From NCBI GenBank assembly GCA_964494205.1, contig CAZBRD010000002.1, positions 372,001 to 436,000 of the forward strand: a stretch of 64,000 bases of DNA. Direction: 5' to 3'. The position numbers and the translations under genes were made by a program. Position 1 is the stretch's first letter. Each line of letters begins with the position of its first letter. A model generated the notes under the pieces. The model saw nothing but the letters and a program-made list of their open reading frames with translations, was not told the DNA's origin and did not search any database. Origin of the DNA: JBBTCX01 sp964494205 (GTDB lineage Bacteria > Planctomycetota > Phycisphaerae > UBA1845). Shown here piece by piece: positions 27,615 to 35,535 of this stretch.

Positions 27615-28208
27615 CTATTGAACATACAGCGCGCCACGATGAATGTCGCGAGAACCGCGATCGAGCAGCAGCCTGCCAATCTCGCGCAGGTGCGTGGCGA
27701 CGCTCATGTCGAACTTTCGATCGCCGATCTGCACGACCAACCCGCCAATGAGCGAGTCATCCAAATGCGGAACGATCAGCGGTTTCTTGCCGGTGTACTT
27801 CGCGGCAAACTTTTCTAGTTGGCCCTTCACGTCGTCAGGCAAGGCAATCGCCGCACGTATATGCACTTCGACGACGCCGCGCAATTCCTCGTGGGCGAAA
27901 CGATAAGCCTTCGCCACCTGGCGCAGGAGCCCCAATCGTTCCTTATTGTTCATGACCTGCATCGAATCGACGCAGAGATCACTCAGCTTGCCGCGAAACA
28001 GCTTTTCAACCGTCTTTTGGCGAGCCTTCGCATCCACCATAGGGCTGGACAGAAACGCCTCGAACTCATGGTTCTTTTCAAGATACGCAGCCAATGAAGT
28101 TAGCTCTTCAAGGAGTTGATCCGACTCCTTGCGAGTTTCAGCCAATTGCAGCATCGCCGCGGCATAAACCTTGGCGATCGCGAATTCCTTGTCAGTGGCT
28201 CCTGCCAT
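27615..28208 (-). CDS. atpH: ATP synthase F1 delta subunit
   Basis: The 197-residue product shows the OSCP/delta pattern. Its N-terminal helical bundle opens AIAKVYAAAMLQLAE, includes FLSSPMVDAKARQKTVEKLF, and ends NNKERLGLLRQVAKAY. The C-terminal domain has DDSLIGGLVVQIGDRKFDMSV. Delta caps F1 and ties it to the peripheral stalk formed by subunit b, whose gene is just upstream. The length is about 20 residues above the E. coli protein. The ATG at 28208 follows atpF after 23 bases. Confidence 0.93.
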   Translation of the reverse strand: MAGATDKEFAIAKVYAAAMLQLAETRKESDQLLEELTSLAAYLEKNHEFEAFLSSPMVDAKARQKTVEKLFRGKLSDLCVDSMQVMNNKERLGLLRQVAKAYRFAHEELRGVVEVHIRAAIALPDDVKGQLEKFAAKYTGKKPLIVPHLDDSLIGGLVVQIGDRKFDMSVATHLREIGRLLLDRGSRDIHRGALYVQ

Positions 28209-28231
28209 CTAATCAGTTCCGAGTCAGTGAC

Positions 28232-28894
28232 CTAGTTTTGAGAAACCTTGTCCAAGTCAGCCATCGAGTCGCGAAGTAATCGCTCGTGCTCCTTCGGATC
28301 CAGCTGCTTGCGAATCACCTTAGATGCAACCGCTATCGCCAGGTTGGCTGCGCGAGTGTGCAATTCCTTCACGGCTGTTTCAGTCGCGATGGTGATTTCG
28401 CGACGAGCCCGCTCGATCATCGCAGCCGATTCGGCCTTTGCGGTTTCTTCGATCTTTCGTTTCACGGCGTCGGCATCGCGACGGCCTTCCTCGACGATGG
28501 CCGAAGCCTCAGCTCGCGCAGCGTTGAGCTTATCCGTGTACTCACGGAGTCGCTCTTCACTCGCTTCGCGTTCGCGCTTGGCCGTTTGCAGCGAATCGCG
28601 AATGAAGTCTTCACGCTTCTTCAGACCCGCCAGAATCGGTTTCCAGGCGAACATTCCAAGCACGATGACCACGAACAGGAAGGTGGCCAGACTCCAGATG
28701 ATGTTTCCGAGATCGCCCGTAAACAAAGTGGGACTCTCGGCTGCATGACCATCGTGACCATCACCCGTGTGAGTCGCATGCGTTTCCGATCCGGCAGCCG
28801 GCGGAGACGATGCGCTCGCGCAGCTTACAAAAACTGCCAGGAGCACACTCATCATGGCCGTCATACGAAGGATCGATCTAGGGGAAGAAGTCAT
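28232..28894 (-). CDS. atpF: ATP synthase Fo subunit b with signal peptide and His-rich segment
   Basis: The 220-residue product begins with a signal peptide (MTAMMSVLLAVFVSCASASS) and a His/Gly/Asp-rich stretch (SETHATHTGDGHDGHAAESP, about 36-55). The single membrane helix (IIWSLATFLFVVIVLGMFAW) and a long charged helix (about 90-215) follow. The helix forms the peripheral stalk that holds F1 against rotation. The pre-sequence would leave the His-rich segment outside the membrane after cleavage. Such extended b subunits are not the E. coli form, in which the membrane anchor is at the very N-terminus. The call is firm; processing is inferred. Confidence 0.92.
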   Translation of the reverse strand: MTSSPRSILRMTAMMSVLLAVFVSCASASSPPAAGSETHATHTGDGHDGHAAESPTLFTGDLGNIIWSLATFLFVVIVLGMFAWKPILAGLKKREDFIRDSLQTAKREREASEERLREYTDKLNAARAEASAIVEEGRRDADAVKRKIEETAKAESAAMIERARREITIATETAVKELHTRAANLAIAVASKVIRKQLDPKEHERLLRDSMADLDKVSQN

Positions 28895-28966
28895 TGCGCT
28901 ACCTCAATAGGAAGTCTTCGAGCCCGTTGAAGTTCTACTCGCTCATGCCAACGTTTGCGTTTCGAC

Positions 28967-29323
28967 TCAAACTTTCAGTGCAGCAAGCAGACCAACGACC
29001 ACCGCGAACAACGTCGCGCCTTCGATCATGGCCGCGGTAATAATCATGGCCGTACTGATGTTGCCCGCGACTTCGGGCTGACGGGCCATCGACTCGACCG
29101 CGCTACCGCCGATGCGGGCGATACCAGCCGCACCACCCATGATGGCGAGACCAGCGCCAACCGCGCCGCCGAGGTGTGATGCGGTGCTGCCCGGGAAAAT
29201 CGGGCTGCTAGCCGTGGTCGTCGCCGCCGGAGCGCCGCCTTGAGCCATCGCCGGCGAGGCAATCATCAGCATCACGCCGAGCACCAACATTACGACTGAG
29301 TACTTCGAGAGTTTACGTGCCAT
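28967..29323 (-). CDS. atpE: ATP synthase Fo subunit c with signal peptide
   Basis: The 118-residue product has an N-terminal signal peptide (VMLVLGVMLMIASPAMAQ) and an Ala/Ser/Thr-rich spacer, then the c-subunit hairpin. Helix 1 contains GAGLAIMGGAAGIARIG, the polar loop RQPE, and helix 2 AAMIEGATLFAVVVGLL with the ion-carrying Glu101. The sequence around Glu101 (IEGATLF) lacks the extra Ser/Thr next to the Glu that is typical of sodium-type rings, so protons are the likelier ion. The gene lies between atpB and atpF as in most bacterial operons. Confidence 0.94.
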   Translation of the reverse strand: MARKLSKYSVVMLVLGVMLMIASPAMAQGGAPAATTTASSPIFPGSTASHLGGAVGAGLAIMGGAAGIARIGGSAVESMARQPEVAGNISTAMIITAAMIEGATLFAVVVGLLAALKV

Positions 29324-29475
29324 GTTTTTCTTTCCTTCTTTGTGGCCGATCGGTGGGAGCAGATCAGCAGCCTAAGTCACCATCGCAGTCACGCCTCATG
29401 ACCCGAAGGTCCCACTTCGTCTCGGGCATGGTGACGTATCAATTCGTCAAATCTAATCGCTTCTACTCGTCCTTC

Positions 29476-30429
29476 TTAATGCGCCGCAGCGTGAGCGTGA
29501 CCTTCATGTCCATGACCGTGATCATGTTCGTGGCCATGCTCATGATCATCATGATGCTCATGGTGAATGACCACGGCCTGTCCGATGAACATGGTCGTCA
29601 GGAACGCAAAGATAAACGCCTGCAGGAACGCGACAAACAACTCAAGTAAGTTGAACGCGGTTCCAACGAGTACAACAACTACGCCAATACCAAATGCAAA
29701 GCCCGCGCCCATGGCCGCGTAGCTCATACCGATGAAGCTGAGCAACACCGCCAGAAGAATGTGACCCGCAATCATGTTGGCAAACAAACGCACAGTCAGC
29801 GCGAAGCACTTCGCAAAAAGACCAATGACCTCCAGCACGGCAATCAATGGTGCGATGAAAATCGGCCCCTGGAAAAAGTGCTTGATGAAGGCCATGCCAT
29901 TGATGCGAAGGCCATTAAAAACAATCATGAACAGCGTGCAAATCGCCAGCGTACCGGTAGTCCAGATATTGCCGGTGGCCGCACCGCCGATGCCATGATG
30001 TGCATCAGGAAAAAACGATCGAACCAACCCGCGAGTCAGCGGCTCCAGCGGCAATAAACCAAGCAGGTTGATGATGAAAATATAGAAGAAAACAGACCAG
30101 ATGTAGGGAACAAACCGGTCAGTCTGTTCGCCTAGCGCGGGACGAACCATGTTGTCGCGAATCATGGCGCACAGGGCTTCAACCGCATTCCTCATGCCGC
30201 GTGGCGTCATGTCCTTGACGGGATCACCTGTTCTCCGAGAACGCGCGAACAACGGGAAAAAAACCAACAAAACCACCACCGCAAATACCTGCATGGCGAT
30301 GTGATTGGAAAGCAAAGTGATGGAGCTGTCCGGCGTCAAGACGGTGTTGGGAGCATTAACGTGCATGCGTGCGTACGTCCATTGAAAGACGTGATCAAGC
30401 GGGCTGCCTGCTGCAAGCATGTGCGTCAT
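29476..30429 (-). CDS. atpB: ATP synthase Fo subunit a with His-rich C-terminal tail
   Basis: The 317-residue product has the five to six membrane helices of subunit a and the essential Arg214 in LTVRLFANMIAGH. VPYIWSVFFYIFIINLLGLLP is present upstream. The last 28 residues are almost only His, Asp, Glu and Gly (HHEHHDDHEHGHEHDHGHGH, then EGHAH). Subunit a forms the two ion half-channels beside the c-ring. In E. coli its C-terminus is cytoplasmic, so this tail would be inside the cell and could bind metal ions. The ATG directly follows the stop of the upstream AtpI-like gene. Confidence 0.94.
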   Translation of the reverse strand: MTHMLAAGSPLDHVFQWTYARMHVNAPNTVLTPDSSITLLSNHIAMQVFAVVVLLVFFPLFARSRRTGDPVKDMTPRGMRNAVEALCAMIRDNMVRPALGEQTDRFVPYIWSVFFYIFIINLLGLLPLEPLTRGLVRSFFPDAHHGIGGAATGNIWTTGTLAICTLFMIVFNGLRINGMAFIKHFFQGPIFIAPLIAVLEVIGLFAKCFALTVRLFANMIAGHILLAVLLSFIGMSYAAMGAGFAFGIGVVVVLVGTAFNLLELFVAFLQAFIFAFLTTMFIGQAVVIHHEHHDDHEHGHEHDHGHGHEGHAHAAAH

Positions 30430-30843
30430 CTATTTCGAACCTCCGCCCCAACGCCGCATCAGTTGCACCACGACAACAGTGTCCACGAGCAGCAGCACCA
30501 GATAGCTCAACATGAATGCCACAATAAAGGTTGCCCGATCAAACCAACCACTTAGCAACAGCGGAAGAATGAGAACGAGCGCCGTCATAAATCGAAGTGC
30601 AGTAGCGCCTAGGATGGCCTCAGCCTGTTTATTAGGTGATTTTGTCAAACCAGCCGCCAACGGGATCGCGCCCACGCAGCTAGTTAGCCAACTCACAAGG
30701 CAACCAACAATCACCGTAGCGCCGGCCTTTGGGCCATACCACTGCGTCGCCGGGATCGAACCGATCAGCCCAAGCACGGCCGCGACAGCGAACGTCGCGC
30801 CAACTGCGAGCCAGTAGGCCTTGGCGAAAGACAGGTTAGGCAT
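30430..30843 (-). CDS. atpI: AtpI-like membrane protein of the ATP synthase operon
   Basis: The 137-residue product has four predicted membrane helices (WLAVGATFAVAAVLGLIG, ATVIVGCLVSWLTSC, FMTALVLILPLLLSG, FIVAFMLSYLVLLLVDTVVV). It lies directly before atpB, touching it with no gap. AtpI-family proteins help assemble the c-ring or move ions in some bacteria. Sequence similarity to the family is weak; position, size and topology support the call. Its start overlaps the end of atpZ by 8 bases. Confidence 0.75.
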   Translation of the reverse strand: MPNLSFAKAYWLAVGATFAVAAVLGLIGSIPATQWYGPKAGATVIVGCLVSWLTSCVGAIPLAAGLTKSPNKQAEAILGATALRFMTALVLILPLLLSGWFDRATFIVAFMLSYLVLLLVDTVVVVQLMRRWGGGSK

Positions 30844-31087
30844 GGTGATCTGAATCGTCGTTGTCCTTCTTTTTCGTCCCGAAGGCAGCTCGGGATTGTT
30901 TCAGCAGGTTGTAGGTCGAACCGATCAGCCCCAGCGCCATGCCGACCAGTACGCCCCAGGGAGACTTCTTGTAGTGGTAGTCGAACCAGATGCCCAGCAG
31001 GGCGAATCCGATGATGCCGGCCGCAAACTCCATGCCGACGCCCGACCACTTTAGCCAAGGGGGTTGTTCTTTACCCAAACCCGCCAC
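30836..31087 (-). CDS. atpZ: AtpZ-type small membrane protein (first gene of atp operon)
   Basis: The product of about 83 residues has two membrane helices (MEFAAGIIGFALLGIWF and GVLVGMALGLIGSTY) preceded by PPWLKWSG, the pattern of the AtpZ/ATPase gene 1 family. AtpZ and AtpI proteins accompany F-type ATP synthases and have been linked to assembly or Ca/Mg transport. I chose the GTG at 31087 because GAAAGG lies 7 bases upstream; another GTG at 31138 would add 17 residues. The gene overlaps atpI. Confidence 0.75.
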   Translation of the reverse strand: MAGLGKEQPPWLKWSGVGMEFAAGIIGFALLGIWFDYHYKKSPWGVLVGMALGLIGSTYNLLKQSRAAFGTKKKDNDDSDHHA

Positions 31088-31212
31088 GGGCGAACCTTTC
31101 GAGAGAAGTAAACGATGACCCAGCCGATCACCGTACACAACCCTCTCAACTGCCGCACGTAACGCGACAGTAATCCCCGCCGTCAGGTCGTACCTTTAGT
31201 GCAGGGGCGAGC

Positions 31213-31241
31213 AGTCTAGCAACGCGCAACGCGGCCTTCAA
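31213..31241 (-). promoter_or_regulatory. Candidate sigma-70 promoter for the atp operon
   Basis: On the minus strand, TTGAAG (31241-31236) and TAGACT (31218-31213) are 17 bases apart, matching four of six consensus bases at each box. Transcription would start near 31206, about 120 bases before the chosen atpZ start. This is a pattern match only. Confidence 0.4.
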
Positions 31242-31318
31242 GTGCTTTCTTGAACTGTTTTAACTTTTTGTGGGATCACGATTTAACGTCGTTTTTGCAA
31301 ATGCACGAATTTTGCCGA

Positions 31319-31347
31319 TTGACCCTTGACGCACGTGCACCTATCTT
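31319..31347 (+). promoter_or_regulatory. Candidate sigma-70 promoter for asd
   Basis: TTGACC (31319-31324) and TATCTT (31342-31347) have an exact 17-base spacer. They match five and four of six consensus bases. The predicted start near 31354 leaves a leader of about 36 bases before the asd ATG. It lies in the divergent region shared with the atp operon. Confidence 0.45.
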
Positions 31348-31389
31348 CCAATCTGCGGAAAGATTTTTGAACACATATTTGGTACTCCC

Positions 31390-32400
31390 ATGAAGATAAA
31401 GCATTTGGCTGTGGTCGGCGCGACAGGCGCTGTCGGGTGCGAAGTCTGCACATTGCTGGAGCAACGCCGCACTCCATTTGAGAAGATTTCCCTTCTTGCA
31501 TCTGCAAAAAGTGTTGGCCGATCGATGAAAGTCGGTGCCCGCGAATTTCCAGTAATGGAATTGACCGAGCAGAGTTTTGACAGCGTTGATTTCGCCATTT
31601 TCAGCGCGGGTGGGGATCGCAGCAAGCACTTTGGCCCAATCGCGGCGAAGGCGGGTGCCGTCGTTATTGACAATTCCTCGGCCTTTCGCATGGACGAAAG
31701 CGTCCCCCTTGTTATCCCGGAAGTGAATCCGAAAGACGCATTCAAGCACAAGGGCATCATCGCCAACCCGAACTGCTCAACGATCATCATGAACATGGTC
31801 GTTTGGCCATTGCATCAAGTGAATCCGGTCAAGCGAATTGTTGTCAGTACCTACCAGGCGGCGAGCGGCGCAGGCGCGGCGGCGATGGAGGAACTTCGCC
31901 AGCAATCGGTTGATTTTCTGGCGGGAAAGTCGATCGCCCCCAAGGTTTTCCCACACCCGATCGCGTTCAATCTCTTCTCGCACAACACGCCGATCGGCGA
32001 CGATGGCTACAACACCGAAGAAAAGAAGATGATTCTCGAGACGCGGAAAATCTTCCACGAACCCGAATTAGCTATCACCGCCACCTGTGTTCGAGTACCC
32101 GTCATGCGGGCACATAGCGAGTCGATCAACCTCACGTTCTCCAAGCCGATTACCGCGGCAGAAGTTCGGTCAATTCTTGACAAAGCACTCGGAGTTAAGG
32201 TTGTCGACGACACAACCGGCGGCCGATTCCCAATGCCGATCGAAGCATCCGGGCAGGACGACTGCCTCGTCGGTCGCATTCGGCAGGACGCGAGCCAAAC
32301 CGATGGACGAGGGATCGATCTCTTCGTGAGCGGCGACCAGCTCCGCAAAGGCGCTGCGCTCAACGCGATTCAGATTATGGAATTGCTCGCGTACCAATAA
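31390..32400 (+). CDS. asd: Aspartate-semialdehyde dehydrogenase
   Basis: The 336-residue product has the NADP-binding VVGATGAVGCEVCTLLEQR, the phosphate-binding FSAGGDRSKHF, and the catalytic Cys129 in NPNCSTI. STYQAASGAGAAAMEEL and RVPVMRAHSESINL follow. It reduces aspartyl phosphate to aspartate semialdehyde, the branch point to lysine/diaminopimelate, methionine and threonine. Length and motif order are those of the common bacterial enzyme. The ribosome site before the ATG is weak. The gene is divergent from the atp operon, with a candidate promoter just upstream. Confidence 0.96.
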   Translation: MKIKHLAVVGATGAVGCEVCTLLEQRRTPFEKISLLASAKSVGRSMKVGAREFPVMELTEQSFDSVDFAIFSAGGDRSKHFGPIAAKAGAVVIDNSSAFRMDESVPLVIPEVNPKDAFKHKGIIANPNCSTIIMNMVVWPLHQVNPVKRIVVSTYQAASGAGAAAMEELRQQSVDFLAGKSIAPKVFPHPIAFNLFSHNTPIGDDGYNTEEKKMILETRKIFHEPELAITATCVRVPVMRAHSESINLTFSKPITAAEVRSILDKALGVKVVDDTTGGRFPMPIEASGQDDCLVGRIRQDASQTDGRGIDLFVSGDQLRKGAALNAIQIMELLAYQ

Positions 32401-32440
32401 CCTTTGGGCATTTTGAGATTTCCATTCATTCGTGATTTTC

Positions 32441-32722
32441 ATGAGAAAATTGAATGTCTTTATCACGATTACGCTAACAATCGCTGCAGTTCTGAGCTGG
32501 TTGGTATTGATACCGCTGTGGGGGAGTTGGAAAGGTATTTTTGTTGCCAATTTCGATTTGAAAACAGTGCCAATTCTTCTTTCCGTCATTTCCTGTGTTG
32601 GTTGGATCTTGGTGACAATCGGCGAGAATCGTCGTGACAGCCAGACTCGTTGTCGCGAATGTGGGTACATTCTTAGAGGTTTAAGCGAACCTCGTTGCCC
32701 TGAGTGCGGACATCGTATTTGA
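32441..32722 (+). CDS. Small membrane protein with C-terminal zinc ribbon
   Basis: The 93-residue product has two hydrophobic helices (FITITLTIAAVLSWLVLIPLW and VPILLSVISCVGWILV) and ends in CRECGYILRGLSEPRCPECG, a four-cysteine zinc ribbon. This CRxCGYxLRGLxxxRCPECG tail is a common hallmark of short Planctomycetota membrane proteins of unknown function. The ATG at 32441 gives the compact form; a GTG at 32432 would add three residues. No catalytic motif is visible. It lies between asd and the DinG-like gene on the same strand, with 40 bases to the former. Confidence 0.7.
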   Translation: MRKLNVFITITLTIAAVLSWLVLIPLWGSWKGIFVANFDLKTVPILLSVISCVGWILVTIGENRRDSQTRCRECGYILRGLSEPRCPECGHRI

Positions 32723-32754
32723 CGGAGACATCGCAACGTGGTTTGCTCTGCTGT

Positions 32755-34716
32755 GTGAGTGATACTCAAACAACCGTTGATGAGATTCTCGGCGAAGATG
32801 GCTGGGTAGCACAGCTCCTTTCGAATTACGAACCACGCCCACAACAACTTGAAATGGCCCGTGTTGTTTCGGAAGCGTTCTCGCGCGGCGGACAATACAT
32901 GATCGAAGCCGGCACCGGGGTCGGCAAGAGTTTCGCCTATCTCATTCCCGCGATTGATCACGTCTTGCGAAACGGCGGGCGCGTGGTCATCAGCACGCAC
33001 ACGATCGCGCTCCAAGAACAGCTCATTCATAAAGATATTCCCTTTCTGAAGAAGGTATTTCCTCAGGAGTTCTCCGCCGAACTCGTGAAAGGTCGCGGGA
33101 ACTACATTGGCCTTCGACGCCTCGCACGGGCGAGCGGTCGTCAAGGCGTTCTGTTCGATACTGATGGCCAACTGGCTGAACTGCATCAGATTGAGGATTG
33201 GGCCTACGAGACGAGTGACGGATCGCTTTCCGACCTTGATCGACAGCCAAGTTTGCCCGTGTGGGATCGAGTGCGGAGTGACGGCGATGACTGCATGGGC
33301 CGCAAGTGTCCGCAGTATCAAACGTGTTTCTATCAACGCGCGCGGCGACGAGCGAATGGTGCACAGATTCTAATCGTGAATCACGCGCTGCTTTTCTCTG
33401 ACCTGGCTGTTCGCGAACAAGGGGGATCGCTGCTTCCGGATTATGAACTGCTTGTGCTCGATGAAGCGCACACGGTAGAGAACGTCGCGGGCGATCACCT
33501 CGGCTTGAGCGTGGTCAATTCGCAACTCCGATACATCTTGAACACGTTGTACAGCGAACGAACAGGTCGCGGCACACTTTCATCACTCGGTTCGAATGAA
33601 CTGATGAGCGTGGTGAGTGAAACCCGCAAGTCGATGGAAGACTACTTTGACGAATTGGGTGAATGGCGGGCGAGTCAGCCGAATTGGAACGGTCGTCTGA
33701 CCGAGCCGCCGCCGATCGACGAGCGAGTCTCCGCACGATTGACCGAGCTGCATCAGGGTCTGCATGAGCTGCGAAAGAAAGTAGACGATGAGCAGGACCA
33801 ATCAGAAGTGCAGGCATACTCGGAGAGGTGCAAGTCGTTGGCAGCCAGCGTTCAGCATTGGCACGGGCAGAAAACACCTGGCTGGGTGTATTGGATTGAA
33901 ACGGAAGTCGATCGGCGAAAGCGCGTGACATTGGCCGCGCGGCCGATTGACGTTGGGCCGGCGTTGAAAGCACTTTTGTTCGACAAGTTGCGCACGGTGA
34001 TTCTCACTTCGGCTACATTGACAACCGGTTCTGACACTTCGTTCCAATATCTTCAGCAGCGCTTGGGACTTGAAGAGGCCAAATGCGTGCGCCTGGGATC
34101 GCTGTTTGATTATCAACGACAGATGCGCGTGCACGTTGAGGCTGGGTTGCCTGATCCGACGGCGTTCGATTTTGTGCCCGCGGCGTGTGAGGCCATTCAG
34201 AAATATCTGCTGGAGACGAATGGCCGCGCGTTCGTGTTGTTCACGAGCTACGACATGCTGCAACGGTGCGCGGAGAATCTGGCGGACTTCCTCGAAGAGA
34301 ACGGCATGCCGCTGCTCGTGCAGGGGGCGGGTTTGCCACGAACGCAGATGCTCGAACGGTTTCGAACGACGCAAGGGAGCGTGCTGTTTGGGACGGATAC
34401 GTTCTGGGCGGGGGTCGATGTGCCGGGCGAGGCGTTGAGCAACGTGATCATCGTCAAGCTGCCGTTCGCTTCGCCGGGGCAGCCGATTGTCGAGGCGCGC
34501 ATTGAAAAGATTCGCGAGGCTGGCGGAAATCCGTTTTTCGAATTCCAGATTCCGGAAGCGATCCTGAAGTTCCGGCAAGGCGTAGGGCGGTTGATTCGAA
34601 CGAAAACGGATCGTGGGATCATTGCGATTCTTGATCCGCGAGTGGTGACGAAGCCGTACGGAAAGCAGTTCCTGAAGGCGCTGCCGGAGTGCGAAGTAGT
34701 GATTGAAGGGCGATGA
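32755..34716 (+). CDS. DinG/XPD-family helicase with incomplete Fe-S cysteine set
   Basis: The product of about 653 residues is a superfamily 2 helicase. It has a Q-like PRPQQLEMARVV, Walker A EAGTGVGKSFAYLIP, Walker B LDEAHTVENV, VILTSATLTTG, and motif VI RQGVGRLIRTKTDRG. Three cysteines (180, 185, 191) have the same 5- and 6-residue spacing as the last three Fe-S ligands of E. coli DinG. The first ligand position, in NYxC, is Gly119 here (GRGNYIGLRRL). DinG unwinds R-loops and forked DNA during repair. The GTG at 32755 is taken as the start; GTG 32704 is possible but overlaps the previous gene. Function as a helicase is firm; an intact cluster is not. Confidence 0.87.
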   Translation: MSDTQTTVDEILGEDGWVAQLLSNYEPRPQQLEMARVVSEAFSRGGQYMIEAGTGVGKSFAYLIPAIDHVLRNGGRVVISTHTIALQEQLIHKDIPFLKKVFPQEFSAELVKGRGNYIGLRRLARASGRQGVLFDTDGQLAELHQIEDWAYETSDGSLSDLDRQPSLPVWDRVRSDGDDCMGRKCPQYQTCFYQRARRRANGAQILIVNHALLFSDLAVREQGGSLLPDYELLVLDEAHTVENVAGDHLGLSVVNSQLRYILNTLYSERTGRGTLSSLGSNELMSVVSETRKSMEDYFDELGEWRASQPNWNGRLTEPPPIDERVSARLTELHQGLHELRKKVDDEQDQSEVQAYSERCKSLAASVQHWHGQKTPGWVYWIETEVDRRKRVTLAARPIDVGPALKALLFDKLRTVILTSATLTTGSDTSFQYLQQRLGLEEAKCVRLGSLFDYQRQMRVHVEAGLPDPTAFDFVPAACEAIQKYLLETNGRAFVLFTSYDMLQRCAENLADFLEENGMPLLVQGAGLPRTQMLERFRTTQGSVLFGTDTFWAGVDVPGEALSNVIIVKLPFASPGQPIVEARIEKIREAGGNPFFEFQIPEAILKFRQGVGRLIRTKTDRGIIAILDPRVVTKPYGKQFLKALPECEVVIEGR

Positions 34717-34754
34717 GTTGAGAATCTTCTCGGGAAGGGATTCCCACGAGGTTG

Positions 34755-34778
34755 GTGCCGAGAAAGGATTCTCGGCAC
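34755..34778 (+). terminator. Hairpin after the helicase gene
   Basis: A perfect 10-bp stem (GTGCCGAGAA paired with TTCTCGGCAC) with a four-base AGGA loop lies 38 bases after the stop. A smaller GGGAA/TTCCC hairpin sits just before it. No T run follows, so this may be a structural or repeat element and not a classic terminator. Confidence 0.4.
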
Positions 34779-34923
34779 AGCGGTGATTGAGGGGCGATGA
34801 CGTTTTTGACGCTTTGTTGGACTGGGCCGGGTTGGCCAGTTGGGATGTTTGGCTCGGCTTCGAGTTTGAATTGTAAAGCGGCGGATGAAAATGGCTACGG
34901 CCAAAGAGAAAAATTTCGTGATT

Positions 34924-34940
34924 GTGCCACTGCGTGGCAC
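34924..34940. repeat. Short perfect hairpin
   Basis: GTGCCAC (34924-34930), loop TGC, GTGGCAC (34934-34940). The form, a 7-bp stem with a three-base loop, recurs in the island at 36.74-36.97 kb. Confidence 0.5.
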
Positions 34941-35235
34941 CTTCTGGTTTTCTCGTAATTTGGGGGGTAAGTGTACGGATTTGATCGTGTCTTGTGTGCG
35001 CGCACGTGAATGGCTGTGCCGGGTGTAAATTAATTTGGGCCGGATGTCGGTTGAACATTGCATACGCTTCAAATCCATCGCCTTGGGCTACTTACATCGA
35101 TGGGCGGATACTAATTGCTCGCGCCAACGCAATACCGTGAACGCTGACTGTATGAGACTGTCAGTGCGGTGAGCGCGTGTGCACACGGTCTAGGCAGCGA
35201 CTTGGCGATAAAGGTACAGATGGGGAGCAGATTGC

Positions 35236-35523
35236 ATGTCAGCTGAGATTGGTGACTCGAACGTCAATGTCCTGGAAGTAGTCAACGAACTACTTAATGG
35301 ATGGTGTGATCGGAGAGAGTACAAGCTGATTTACACTTTGTACGGGGCATACCTTGCGGTTAACGGTCAGACCGATGGCTGGCACGAATTTCTAGCCGCC
35401 CTCAAACAATTGAAGAATATGGGGCGGCTTGGAGAAGAGGGCATCACGAGTGTCGAAAGTGAGAAAATCCTTCTGCTTTACGGTGTGGTTAGTCGAGCTT
35501 TGAATAATTCTGATTCTTCTTGA
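35236..35523 (+). CDS. Hypothetical protein, 95 residues
   Basis: I do not recognise a family. The product is acidic and mostly helical in appearance, with a Trp/Tyr-rich centre (WCDRREYKLIYTLYGAYLAV, then DGWHEF) and no signal peptide or membrane segment. GGGGAG about 10 bases before the ATG supports translation. An acetyltransferase gene follows after 12 bases, so the two are probably co-transcribed. It could be a small partner or antitoxin-like protein, but nothing in the sequence shows this. Fewer C/G-ending codons than in the neighbours hint at different ancestry. Confidence 0.55.
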   Translation: MSAEIGDSNVNVLEVVNELLNGWCDRREYKLIYTLYGAYLAVNGQTDGWHEFLAALKQLKNMGRLGEEGITSVESEKILLLYGVVSRALNNSDSS

Positions 35524-35535
35524 AGAGATGACTAC

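Larger units (their letters stand above)
34717..35235. other. Non-coding region with hairpins and a duplicated end of the helicase gene
   Basis: I see no gene in these 519 bases. Bases 34783-34800 repeat the last 18 bases of the helicase gene (34699-34716), stop codon included, with one mismatch, so part of the gene end was duplicated at a distance of 84 bases. Three hairpins lie here: around 34733-34748, at 34755-34778 and at 34924-34940. An open frame over the helicase and this region on the minus strand is a codon-bias shadow. Confidence 0.6.

Noticed and set aside
32170..33336. Open frame of 388 codons on the minus strand across asd and the helicase gene
   Set aside because: It is antisense to two strongly recognised genes, has no known motif and arises from codon bias of the sense strand.
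33802..35058. Open frame of 418 codons on the minus strand over the helicase gene
   Set aside because: It is antisense to conserved helicase motifs and its composition is rich in Arg, His, Pro and Gln, which is typical of shadow frames.
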